From the NCBI RefSeq assembly GCF_041146795.1, contig NC_135177.1:22418560-22482559 (forward strand): 64,000 nucleotides of DNA. Direction: 5' to 3'. The DNA comes from Maylandia zebra (taxonomy: Eukaryota; Chordata; Actinopteri; Cichliformes; Cichlidae). Positions 1 through 10,700 of this stretch are shown piece by piece. The position numbers and the translations under genes were made by a program. How positions within the stretch are numbered: the stretch's first letter is position 1; the number at the start of each line of letters is the position of its first letter. Below the pieces are notes generated by a model. It was given only the letters and a program-made list of their open reading frames with translations, was not told where the DNA came from and did not search any database.

Positions 1-1860
1 TTTTCTCCATTTCCGCCTTGCTTGCCGGCCGCTGATCTGAAAGCGATCGCCAAAATTCTTTGCAGTCTGTCACACTCGAGTGCGTTCAAATCAGCGGCTA
101 TCTGTCGCGAGGAGGCGGCGGTCGACAGCCTGGCTGCAGGTCGTCGAGTGGGGAAAGCATGTCGGAGTAGTGGGCCGTAGCTCCTGTTGCATACTGCGTA
201 GTAATGTAGTGAACTGTAGCTGTGTAGACCCGTTCTATTGACCTTTTACCCTTATTGACCTCTCATCTTTCTCACCTAGTTTATGTGTGTTTGACATGTT
301 TCTGCTACTGTATTTGACTGTATAAATATACATATAAAAATATATATATATAAATATATAGCTATATAAAACGAGATTGATATTACCAAGATAGACAGAA
401 AGGTAGATAAATATGAGAAAGTAGCAGCTTAAGGCTGCAGCCGTATTGATGGAGTGATTATTCATCTTTACATTTGCAACAACATGAAGCGGATGTCATA
501 CATGCAAAAACAAATGAATATGTGTTTATTTTAAGTATGCAATCCAGTATCTTCCCTATTGTGCGCTTTATGTATTGCCATTGTCATCATATTCATAACA
601 TGATTAAATTGAGCTCATACCTTTTAAACTCTGTATGCACTGTAATGTACCACGAATGCTCTGAATGAAAACATCTTAGATATCCCACAAAGTTATAGAC
701 GACAGCGACCTGTAGCCAGAATCTCACAGAGCCTCCGTGGGTTTTAGCAAAAACCCTCACAAAAGTCTGCCCCGCTTTCTCGGCACTGTCTGAATTTCAA
801 ATGAACGCAGTGAGAAAAACCCCAGATGTGATGTCGATTCATAAATGCTACAAGTCTGTGGGTTTGGTGGCTGGTCTTCACCTCGTACCTCAGCTTTTGT
901 ATTTATCTTAACCCCATGTTTGCCGATCATAATCATTGATATTAATGGTAGTGGTAGCAGTGGAAGTGATTCGTTTGTTTTGTTGTTGCTTAAATGAAAA
1001 GAAAAAAAAACCTGTTGTTTTGTGTCACATAATTATTAGTTATCTGTATCTATGACTATGCATATATTTAAATGCGCAACTAGAAGTGTGTTTAGTTTGT
1101 TATAAAGTCTATTTTAATTTGATGTTATCATGCAAGAGGAAACCGGAAGCATAAAACGATAAGTGCTTAAATTAAAAAAAGAAGGAGGGCGATTTTTAAG
1201 CGGCCAGGAAAGGCTAACGCTAAAGGACCTCTATTCAATCAGCAGGAAAGTTCCATTGCTATTGATCAATCAGGGAAAAGATCAGTTCTGCAGAGTTTCA
1301 GTGTAGCATGCGATTGCTGGCAACAGTCCAGTAGCATTAACTTAAACCAGTGTCATAACTCATTATCAGGAAAAAAAAATGCCAACACAAGTGATTAAAA
1401 GAAATAAAAGAAACAAAGTCTAGATACAGATAAAATATCAGTAGACACATTTAGTTTGTTTCTTTCCGATGTGAGATTACAAATGCATTTGTTTAAAAGC
1501 TATTTATTTATGGGATGTATTATTTATTGATCTTGAGGTTTCTGAAAGGAATAGCTCGCTAATTATCCGGGTTTTTCGTGTGCGAAAATGCACGCATGGC
1601 CGTGTGTATGTGCGTGTATGTGAAGTGAAAGCAGAGATGAGTTCGAGCACTTCTCTGTCAGCGCATCCTGCACTTTCACTTGTGTGTGTGAGTGACAGTT
1701 AGTTCTGTTCCTCCCTCTCCTCTCTGGTGTCATGTAGCCCGTAGACATCCCGTTGTCCTACTGTTGCGTATAGAGTGCCCCTCTAGTGTCAGTCACTGTT
1801 CAGCTCCTGCATGTGCTTGTTTGTAAATACACCAAATAAAATATGTATAAACCAAACATG
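1..1860 (+). other. 3' end, probably mostly 3'UTR, of an unidentified plus-strand gene
   Basis: One frame is open from base 1 to a TAG at 175-177 (58 codons), but I do not recognise the peptide, so it may be the last coding bases or only 3'UTR. The rest is AT-rich, has no long frame, and ends at a canonical AATAAA (1835-1840) followed by a T-rich stretch. This is what the 3' end of a rightward gene looks like. In human the gene that converges on the ASH1L 3' end is RUSC1. That makes rusc1 a guess by position, but I see no SH3 or RUN sequence here to support it. Confidence 0.45.
1835..1840 (+). terminator. Poly(A) signal AATAAA of the leftmost plus-strand gene
   Basis: A canonical AATAAA is followed within about 40 bases by a T-rich downstream element. 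It marks the likely cleavage region of the gene entering from the left edge. Confidence 0.6.
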
Positions 1861-2393
1861 ATCACCTGTTGGGAGTCATTTTTTTTTGCACTATAGTTGA
1901 TGTAAAATCCCCTATTAAGCCAGAACCTCAGCTCTATACTGAAGAGAACCTGTTTATGTGTTACAATGGTGGATGCTCAAAGTAAGCATGCTAAAGTTTA
2001 AAATAATGAGATTATTTTATGTGGAGGTAGTGAATGAGCCATAATCTCAGTTCAGTCAGGTTTTTCTGGATCTTTCTTGGATCTTCATGTTGTCATGGAG
2101 AGGGGATGCCCTTAATTAAGACATCTCAGGGACACAGCTCTGACTGTGAGGACAGCAGTCCATCTAAACAAGGTCCAGTGTAAGATAAATAAGGATTATT
2201 TTGAACTCTGAGCCATGGACTTTGCATGTTTCTTAATATCGATTGCATTTCATTTATTTGTTGATGTCTGAAATGTGCAAGATTACAGAGGAAATGAGGA
2301 AAGCTCATAATGTAGTATCCTGTAAAAACAACAACAATAATAAAAAAAACACAAAAACTTTTTTAAGCTCCTGAGAAATCATAATCTTCCCAC
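1861..2393. other. Intergenic spacer between converging genes
   Basis: This AT-rich sequence lies between the plus-strand poly(A) signal and the candidate minus-strand poly(A) signal at 2394. I see no coding frame with codon structure, no RNA gene and no recognisable repeat. Confidence 0.4.
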
Positions 2394-2399
2394 TTTATT
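2394..2399 (-). terminator. ash1l: Candidate distal poly(A) signal for ash1l
   Basis: TTTATT on the plus strand is AATAAA on the minus strand. A second candidate lies at 2718-2723. Which of them is used decides whether the perfect hairpin at 2588-2623 is transcribed in the ash1l 3'UTR. Confidence 0.4.
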
Positions 2400-4726
2400 T
2401 ACTCAGATCAAGATCTCTGGGTGTCTTTTGGACGTTCTGAAGGGCAGAAAGAGGAGAAAACGTCTCCAGGGCGAGCTGCAGCCCTCCCCCATCTTGTAAC
2501 CGTTTCTGTGGTAGCGTCCTCCTTTGTGGGTCATTATGGAGGACAACACATTGTGAGATATACAATCTAACGCCACTAGATAGCACTGTTAGCTCAAGCT
2601 GATGTTAATCAGCTTGAGCTAACCCCCGTCCCCTTATAGTAAACAAAGCAAGAAGGAGGTCTTTAAGCTGAGACACCACGAGCATTCAGGGTTTAGTACT
2701 AGTAGACATAAAATGCTTTTATTATTATGGATACAGAGGCAAAAAGTTTGAGCTGACATTCTATGGCGTTGAGTTATCACTGTTTTTTTTTGTTTGTTTT
2801 TTTAAGCACATTATCAGAGGCAACAGGCAAAGGTTACATGTCATGCAAACTAGATAAATAACTCTTTACGTGTACCTTTGCTATAAAGTTAATCATCCAC
2901 TGGCAATAATGTAGTGCTCTTAGTTTAAAAAAGGAAAGAGGGAAAAATATACATACAGTATGTAAACAGTCAAAGAAATTGCACTTTCTTGGCTTGTTAT
3001 TAGAAGCCACACTACTGAAAGAGAGCAGAAATGTAACACTGGAAAAACTAAGTCACTGTCACTGATTGTCTGACCAAAAACAAAAGTAACGCTCGGCTAA
3101 AGAAAATCAAATAAAAACAACCAATAAAAGAAAACCCAAACAAACCAAACAGACAAGTTATGTCCTACAAAAAACAAAATAAATCATATACAATCATAGT
3201 CAACTTTAAGGGAAAATGTCTGATATATTGGTCAGCTGTATAGTTTCTTAAAAACATCTTAGTAAAATGAAAGGTTTATTAACTTTCATGTATAATCCAG
3301 ACTGTATTGTGTATAATACTAATTTTACACGCTACTGCTGACAGAAAGAAAACAGGTCTCTCGATGTACTGTACATTCACACGTAACTAAACGCTTATGT
3401 TACTTCCAATAAGTGGATTAGCCCGATGTTCCTAAGATGAGAACAAACTACTTTGCATCTGTACAGAAAAATGACCTCCAATCTTCAAATATTCACAACT
3501 TTTTTTTTTCTTTTTCTTAGTTTATCTTAAAAAGGAAGTTCTTATATAGTCCTTATCAGAGGAGATATTGCTTTTAAAGACTGCATGAGTTCGCTTAGGT
3601 ACGTACACAAGACAACATGGCACTTCTACAGAGCATTTGGGGCAAATCGATTCTCATTCCCTTTCCGCTCTCCTTCCTCCCTCCTGCCGAGGACATTCTG
3701 ATTGTCAGTGCTCTGAAGCAAAGAGTGAAACATTCTCAAAGGCAGTCTGAAGTAAACAAAAACACTTTTTACACGTCCACCTCTCCTCCCTCAGAAGCAA
3801 TACTGAAAATAGTTAACAATAAACATTCCTATCGTGAATATATTTCGTCCATTTCTTTTAGCGGACACGACTCGAGCTGTCTTTGTTTTTTCTCCAAAAA
3901 ATAACTTCTTTCTTAAAACCTCATTAGAAATTCTCTTGCAGCGATGCCAAAATTCCTATCACTAAGCCCACCCCCTCCCCTGCCTATTCACTGGTACATA
4001 GCAGACACTGTCTTGATAAAGTGAAGAAAACCCCCTAACACTGTCTCAACAGCTTTTAACTGGCTCACGTCTCCTCTCGTGTCATTTTCCCAAAGGTGCA
4101 ATGTGACTTTGAAAGCTTACCAACTAAATGAGCGTTCAATTTTGACCTACTTAGGGCCCAGGCTACATTTTGTATTGCTCTGGGCAGCCTGCGAGCTCCT
4201 CGTCTCTTGGAAACGTCGGAGCTGAAATGCTGAGTACCATATAAGTCCATATCCAAACTCCCCTGCAATGTCCGTCTTTCCCAAATTTGCTTAAGGTGCT
4301 GAAGTAAGAGCAATCAAAGTGTACAGTATGTGTGTGTTTATAGTGTGTCCACTCAGCATACATACAGTCTTTAGTGTGCTTGTTCAATCAGCACTAGTGC
4401 AAATTCATTTCAGCTGGTCTGTTTCTTTCTTTCTTTTTCTTTCTTTCTTTCATACGGGACAGTCTATCTGTGTTTCTCTCATCCCTCACCGCTCGGACAA
4501 AAGATGTGTTGCCATGGTTTCATCCTTGATGTGGATGCCCTTCAGAAAGCTAGGATCAACACACTCATCTGTCAGCGTTTGAGATGTCTTTCTTTTGCAT
4601 TTTCAGCTGGTATAATTCGCCAGATCTCGTCTCCTTTTTCTCGCTTCTTCTCTGCGGGACTGCCATTGTTAACAGCAGCGTTGTGACATCAGTTCATCTG
4701 TCCAGTGGTGGGTCCTGGTCCCTTTC
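2400..4726 (-). other. ash1l: Presumptive 3'UTR of ash1l
   Basis: No frame on either strand shows splice-compatible coding sequence. I searched the minus strand for the bromodomain, PHD cysteine pattern and BAH domain expected at the end of an ASH1 gene and found none. The stretch is AT-rich, has a TTTC-rich microsatellite near 4426-4451, and ends at candidate minus-strand poly(A) signals. The reading as 3'UTR is inferred from position. Confidence 0.5.
2588..2623. repeat. Perfect 16 bp inverted repeat with 4-base loop
   Basis: Arms at 2588-2603 and 2608-2623 are exactly complementary and flank the loop GTTA. The element lies just beyond or inside the end of the ash1l 3'UTR. Its origin is unknown; it could be a small palindromic relic or an RNA hairpin. 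Confidence 0.8.
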
Positions 4727-7700
4727 TCAGAGTGGTCCCACCTACACAAAAGAAAAGATACTGTCAGCTAAATAGTACACATACTTCTGGCTTCTGCTTC
4801 AGCGGCAGACGTTTCACTTACCCCCTCTTTTTAGCTTATGAATGCTGCAGGTTCAAAAGTAAATCATTCAGCCGTTTCCTCCTCTGTTCTCTGCTGCAAA
4901 CTTCTCCTTCCCCTTGTTTTTCTTCCTCTCCCTCCTCCTCATGTCTGCTGTGGGTTTTGGTGGGCTGGAGTGAACAAGTATGCACAGTTAATTTCAAAAG
5001 CAGATTTTTTTATCCTTGTGGAATTTTTGCATTGTTAATATATATATATATATTTTAATGTTTGTAGATTTGTTGACTCACACAGGGGCTGGCAGTGAAC
5101 GAGCTGGAGGTGTCCTGACTTTGGTGGGGGGGGTCACTGCTGATAACCGTCACTTCCACCCCCACTGGATGATCTGAGGGTCAAAGGCCAAAGAGTTTTC
5201 TGTATGTTAGTGAAGGCGACGTAGGAGGAAATGAAAACTGCGCTCGTTTCTTTTACAGAAATGTCTGTAATTATGCAAGTGTCCTTATTTCCCCTTGATT
5301 TCTATCTGCAATCAGTCATGGAGTCTTTGATGGAAACTGTGTGTGGTTTCACTGTTAATGGGGAAAGTTGATGCCTGCTGGGTTCTTGGACACCAGCGGT
5401 GGATGACAGAAATGGGGAAACATTTCTGCAGGCTGAATTCTGTGGTTGGAAAACCACTTAGTTTTTGTTGCTGAGTATGATATGCAGAGACAAGCCAGTT
5501 GTGAGGACGGCGGTCTGTACGGCACACACGTACACATACATGCACACGTGGAGGAAAAGACACAACACAAGACGCCGAAAGAAGTCGGTAGAAATGAAAA
5601 TGTATAGAGTTTAAACCACATACACGGGGGCATACACGAACACCTACAGAAACAAAAACTAACACACACACTTGCTTCATGGACCTGACTTGATGTGGCT
5701 GTCGTCCCCATTGGCTCCTTCACAGGACAGATGTCGTGAGTCGCCCTCCTCTCCCTCCCCCTCTGCGTCTCGTTCTCTCTCCCTCTCTATTCTCATCCGG
5801 ATTTGTCTGTCTCTCACCAGCTCCCAGTTCCTCACAAGGAACACACGGTGCTTCACCACAAAGCTCCTGGCCCGGCACAAATGGAGAAACATGAACTGCT
5901 GACATTAGTTCAATAATATCGCAACAAATAGTTTAATGTGAAACGCGAATCGTCGTGTACTTTCCGTACCTCTCGCTGCTGGTCAAAGGCTCCATGTCGA
6001 GGTGCGGGAACAAGCTGGTAATGTCACTGGAGCTCTCCTCCTTTACAATAAATGCAGAGACGCGCGTAAGCTTCGGGACAGATTATTGCAAAAACATTCA
6101 TCACTGGAATCAAATAACCACGAGCCACAAAAAACTCACCGCTGTCTGCTGATATGATGCAGTCCTCTCTTTCAGCCGGCCTGAGTGAATCAGAGAGAAA
6201 GAAACACGGTAAGAAAGAAATTATCCGGCAAGCTAAACCTGACGACATCTAACAACTGCTGTAACACTGTAATAGCGGTGACTCACAGTAACGCCGCTTC
6301 CTCTTCAGGGGGACAGCAGGCTGTTGGTGAAGCTGTAACCAAACAACATGAAAGTTAGATCCAAGGACATTTTTTTAAAAGCTTGTGCCCTGCAAAGTCT
6401 GATCTGGTGTGACTGTACCTGGTTGTGCTGCCAGAGCCACATCACATCATAGGGCAGCTGGAAATGAATTCTTTTTAGCCTCAGGTACTTCCCTGAAGAA
6501 GATAAAGTGAGCTTAGCTGCATTACTACAAGAACATAGTACACACTAGCAGTGTTTACATTTTCTTATATACTCACCGACATGGATGGGAGCAGGTAAAA
6601 GGCTGTACTCGTTCTCCCCTGGCGTGTACTCCATGTTCTCTTTGCAGTTCTTCTGGGTTTGGGAGGGGGGGCTAGGAAAGATGCATAATAAATATTTAAA
6701 CAAACAAACAAAAAATAAAAAACATAACGGAAAAAAACCCCCATTATAATAGTTTGTTTATGGATTCAGTCAACTCACTCTGTAGTTTTGTAATCATCAG
6801 AGTAAAGACCTGCCCTCAGGAATTTCTTCCTGGGAGGACCATCGGCCTTTTCCTCTCTTTGGATGGTTACGGGTTGGGGCGGAGCCTGGTCGACGTCTGA
6901 CTGGCTAAAACATTCAGGGAGGGCGTCGCACTCGGATTTATCCTCAGCGACACTAAAAAGGAAAGCACAAAGAGAGAGATAGAATGATAGAGAGGGAAAA
7001 GAAAGAGAGAAAGGCACTGGTTTAGCACACAGTGCTGAAAACGATGGGTTAATAGGACAGTAGTGAGTGGTTGTATTGAATTTTCAAGTCAACCAGCTCA
7101 GGTGTTTACCTCTGATGACAGGGCGAGTCACTGTGTTTTCTCTTCCGTCCTCTCTTCCTCTTGGCCTGCAGCTCCGACTCCGTCACCTGCTGCGCCGTGT
7201 CGCCTCCTCCCCTGTCTCTCTCTGGCAGTCTTTCTTCTGTTCTCCCTCCCACTTCTCTCTCATCTCTGACGTGGCTGTGTCCTGGCAAGATTTCAGGTGA
7301 GGACATGGACGGCGTTGCAGATAAGTGCGCGAGGGAGGACACAGAGGAGGGCAGCGGGTGCTTCCTGGGCCGTCCTGGCCTTCTTTTGTTCTTCAGCGCC
7401 GCGCTGTCTGACGTTGGCACACTTTTCTGCTGCCCTCGGCTTCTCGAGTCACCTTGTAAACCTGAAGTCATCGAAATAACAAGGGGGGGGGCAGTCGGAG
7501 GCATGAGGGGAGGGTGGGGTGTAAGTGGTGGAGAGGAAATGAGACAGATGTGGATCTGTGATTGAGCCGGCAGGAGGTGTGAGGTGAGGCCAGTCTAGGC
7601 TGAGTCATGCACATAGGCCGCACATTAGGTGAGTCACAACATTTCCTCTGACCATTTCACTTCTGGGAAACACATTAAAAAGTGATTTATGCACGCCACA

Positions 7701-10700
7701 AAAAACAAGGAAAAGAAAAACAGACATAAACACGGTGCATCATGCATGCTTTTTCAGTGAGCATGCACAAATATGCACTAAGCACACTATTTATTTTTTA
7801 CAAATTCGGTTACTGTGAAATACAACCCCAGAAAGCTCAGCAGCTACAGACGGCGAACGGATGTCAAATGTATTCCTCCGCTTGCAAAAACATTTTTCCT
7901 TTGCCCCCCGTCTGACCTCTGTGCTATTCCTTTATCCATCTCTCTGAGGTCATTCGTCTTTTTGTTCCATTTTCCACTGCCAGTGACAAGACTGACCACT
8001 CTTTCCTTATTGGATTTTTCCAAGTCAAATAGGCCTTGTTGGGCAGCAGTGAGGGATAGGCCAATCTTTAAATAGCCAATCTGGTGGTTAACTAATGACT
8101 GTTCTCACTGGGTAGCCCTAGGCTGCAACAGCGTGTGGTTCACTGCCGACCAGGAAGATTTCAAAGATTTTCTGGCAGATTCCCATCAAGACGCTGCTCT
8201 CCTGCTATAACACTTTATAAAAATTCCAGCAGATAGTGGTTGCTGAGAGGCTGTGTGTTTGTGTCAGGCATCGTCTCTCGCACAGCAGAGAGAGTCTGAA
8301 ATTAGCTATAAAAAGAATGGAGTCTGATTTCCTCTCAAACACCCTCCAGGCTTTTGATGCATGGCTTAACAACACCTGAGAAAAAGCAGCGCTGTCCCTA
8401 TACTGGGGACACTACTGGTAGCACAGTTTCATCTCCACATTGCACAAATATAAAAATCTGTCATACCGTGCAAGTGGAAAGAAGCTCTTGGCATAAATCT
8501 TATTCACTCAGCTAGCTGTCATGATTTGCTCGCTGCTGTCATATTTCAGTGGTAGGTACATTTGATGATAGATTCCCTGCTTTATCTAGATTACTGTCAG
8601 TATCCTATATATTCATATTCTCCGCCGTTGACACAGTAGCAGAACACAACAGCCTATTCGCAAAACTCAAAATGCTCTCAGTGGAGATTTCTGTAGCATT
8701 CATCAGCACAGTCACGCTGTCATGCGATCGCAGCCTCACACTGATCGATCGGGTGAAAGCAAAGACTTGTCAGAGATCAAATCATTCATGCACCCTCACC
8801 TGCGTCTCTCCTCTCTGTCCACGCCGGTTCGTGTCTCCTCCACGACCTCTCTACATTTCCTTGATTCCTAATGGCCAATCCACTGCTCAGACCCCTCCCT
8901 CCTGTTGCTATGGCAGCAGACGTGAACAGGTTGGTGTGTGTCGGCGATGGGGACGTCGTGTACAGATGCGACTCTTGAACATCCTCGTCCCCATCTTCGT
9001 CCTCGCCGTCCGACGCGATCAGTCTTCCTGCATGCTGGTCTCCGGTGAAGCCTCTCCAGCTGGGGTTTGAGTTTCCGAACGCTGTAGCTCCCAGACTCCC
9101 AAATTTCGCCCAGCTCTGACCCAGGCCGCCCCATCCTCCTCCGAATGAAGACAGGTGAGAGGATCCCAGCCCCAGTGACGTGAGCGAAGTGTGTTTGTAC
9201 CTGTCTGCGGACGATGACGATGAGGCAGCGGCAGCAGCGACAGCGGAAAAGGAATCATTTCCATTCTCACGCAGCCAAGTTGATTCTTTACCCAGCATGC
9301 TCCCTGTTCCCCTTGCCACTTTCCTTCCTCCTTCTCCTTGCCCCAAAACGAACCCCAACCTTGACTTTGAGCAGGCCAGCCCCTCTCGTTCCACTCCATC
9401 TTCCTCCTCGTCCTCGTGTATCTCCTCCTCCTCGTCCACGTCTCGTTCGCAGTGCCTGTGACGATGTTTATGTTTGTGTTTGTGTTCACTCCTCCCGCAG
9501 CCGTAAGAGAAGCCGGATGCGAACCCTGAGCCGAGGTGTGGCCGTCCTCCACTGCCTACCCCGATATCCCCTTCGATTTCCCCTCCTAAAGCTCCCTCCC
9601 TCAGCAGCCTACTCCTCCGCCTGTGAAACCTAGGTGGATTAAGGAGAAAGTGGGCGTGGTGGGGCTGATGAGGGGCATACTGGTGGGGAGATGGAAGCGT
9701 GTAGGAGGGGAGGTGGTGGTAAAGTGTTGTGGTTGTGGGATAGCTGTTGTAGAAGCCCATATTCTCAATGGTCTCCTGAAACTTTGAAGGGCAGCCGCAT
9801 TGCCTGCGGTCTGGCTTTCTGTTGCAGTGGCAAGGGTAGAAAGGCTGCGGGGAGAACGTGGGATTAGCAGAGAAAGATGACGGGTGAGGAGAGTAGAAGC
9901 CATTTAGATTGATCCTGAAAATGTTGGAGCGGTGGGAAGAGGAGGAATGATGTCGCCTTCCTCCGGCAGCATTCGCACTCCCATCAAAGCCTTGTCCCAG
10001 TCCTGTCCTCGCCCAGCTACGCCGTCCAATATGTACCTCGCTGAACTGACTGATTAAGTCTTCGAGTTCGGCCAGAAACTCTGGGTCCTGCATGTGCAGC
10101 TGCTGGTGCTTCTTCTTGTGTTTATTTTTCTGTCTCTTCAGTGCATTGTGCCCAACACAGGAATAATAGTCTGAATGAGTGCACTTGTTGTGTCCTGGAC
10201 AGGGGCAGGGACACAAGCAGGTACAGGAAGGAGAACAATCGTAATCCCTGCGCCTGTGTCGATGTCGGTCTCTGTGCCGCTCCATGGTATTTGAGTTGGC
10301 CATGGGGTTGGTGTGTCTGGGGATGTGAGACAGAGGCAAAGAGACTGGAGAGGGACAGTCCATGATGGAAGAAAGGTGCCTTTGACCACCTAGAATCGCT
10401 CCTGACCCCTGACCCATCCTCAACACGCCCCGAGGTCCCCTCATCTCCCCTCGCTCAGAGACGCTGTTGTTGTCTGTTCCGATCCCGCTGTCGCTGGGCA
10501 GGGTCTCTTCGCTGTGTGATTCACTCCTCGGGGACGGGGTGGCCTCTTTCAGGTGGCCAGGAGAGCCAGGTGTGTGATGCAGTGGAGGGGTGGGGCAAGA
10601 GAGCTTACATGAAGACTGGTGAAAGGGGAAGTGATGCCTTCCCTGACATGGACAGCTCTTCTTCACAAAGGGAGAGAGCGATGAGGAGGAGGGAGGACGG

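Noticed and set aside
1-177. Possible rusc1 C-terminus
   Set aside because: The human RUSC1-ASH1L convergent order suggests it, but the 58-codon frame shows no SH3 sequence, so I left the gene unnamed.
3617-3904. 95-codon plus-strand frame
   Set aside because: Isolated in the presumptive ash1l 3'UTR, with no recognisable domain and no splice partners.
4065-4313. 82-codon minus-strand frame downstream of ash1l
   Set aside because: I tested it as a missing ash1l exon; it has no PHD, bromodomain or BAH pattern and overlaps another frame of equal quality.
4584-4690. Minus-strand frame reading EKKREKGDEIWRIIPAE before a stop, considered as an ash1l C-terminus
   Set aside because: No acceptor in the right phase joins it to the exon ending at 5082, and its similarity to the human C-terminus is too weak.
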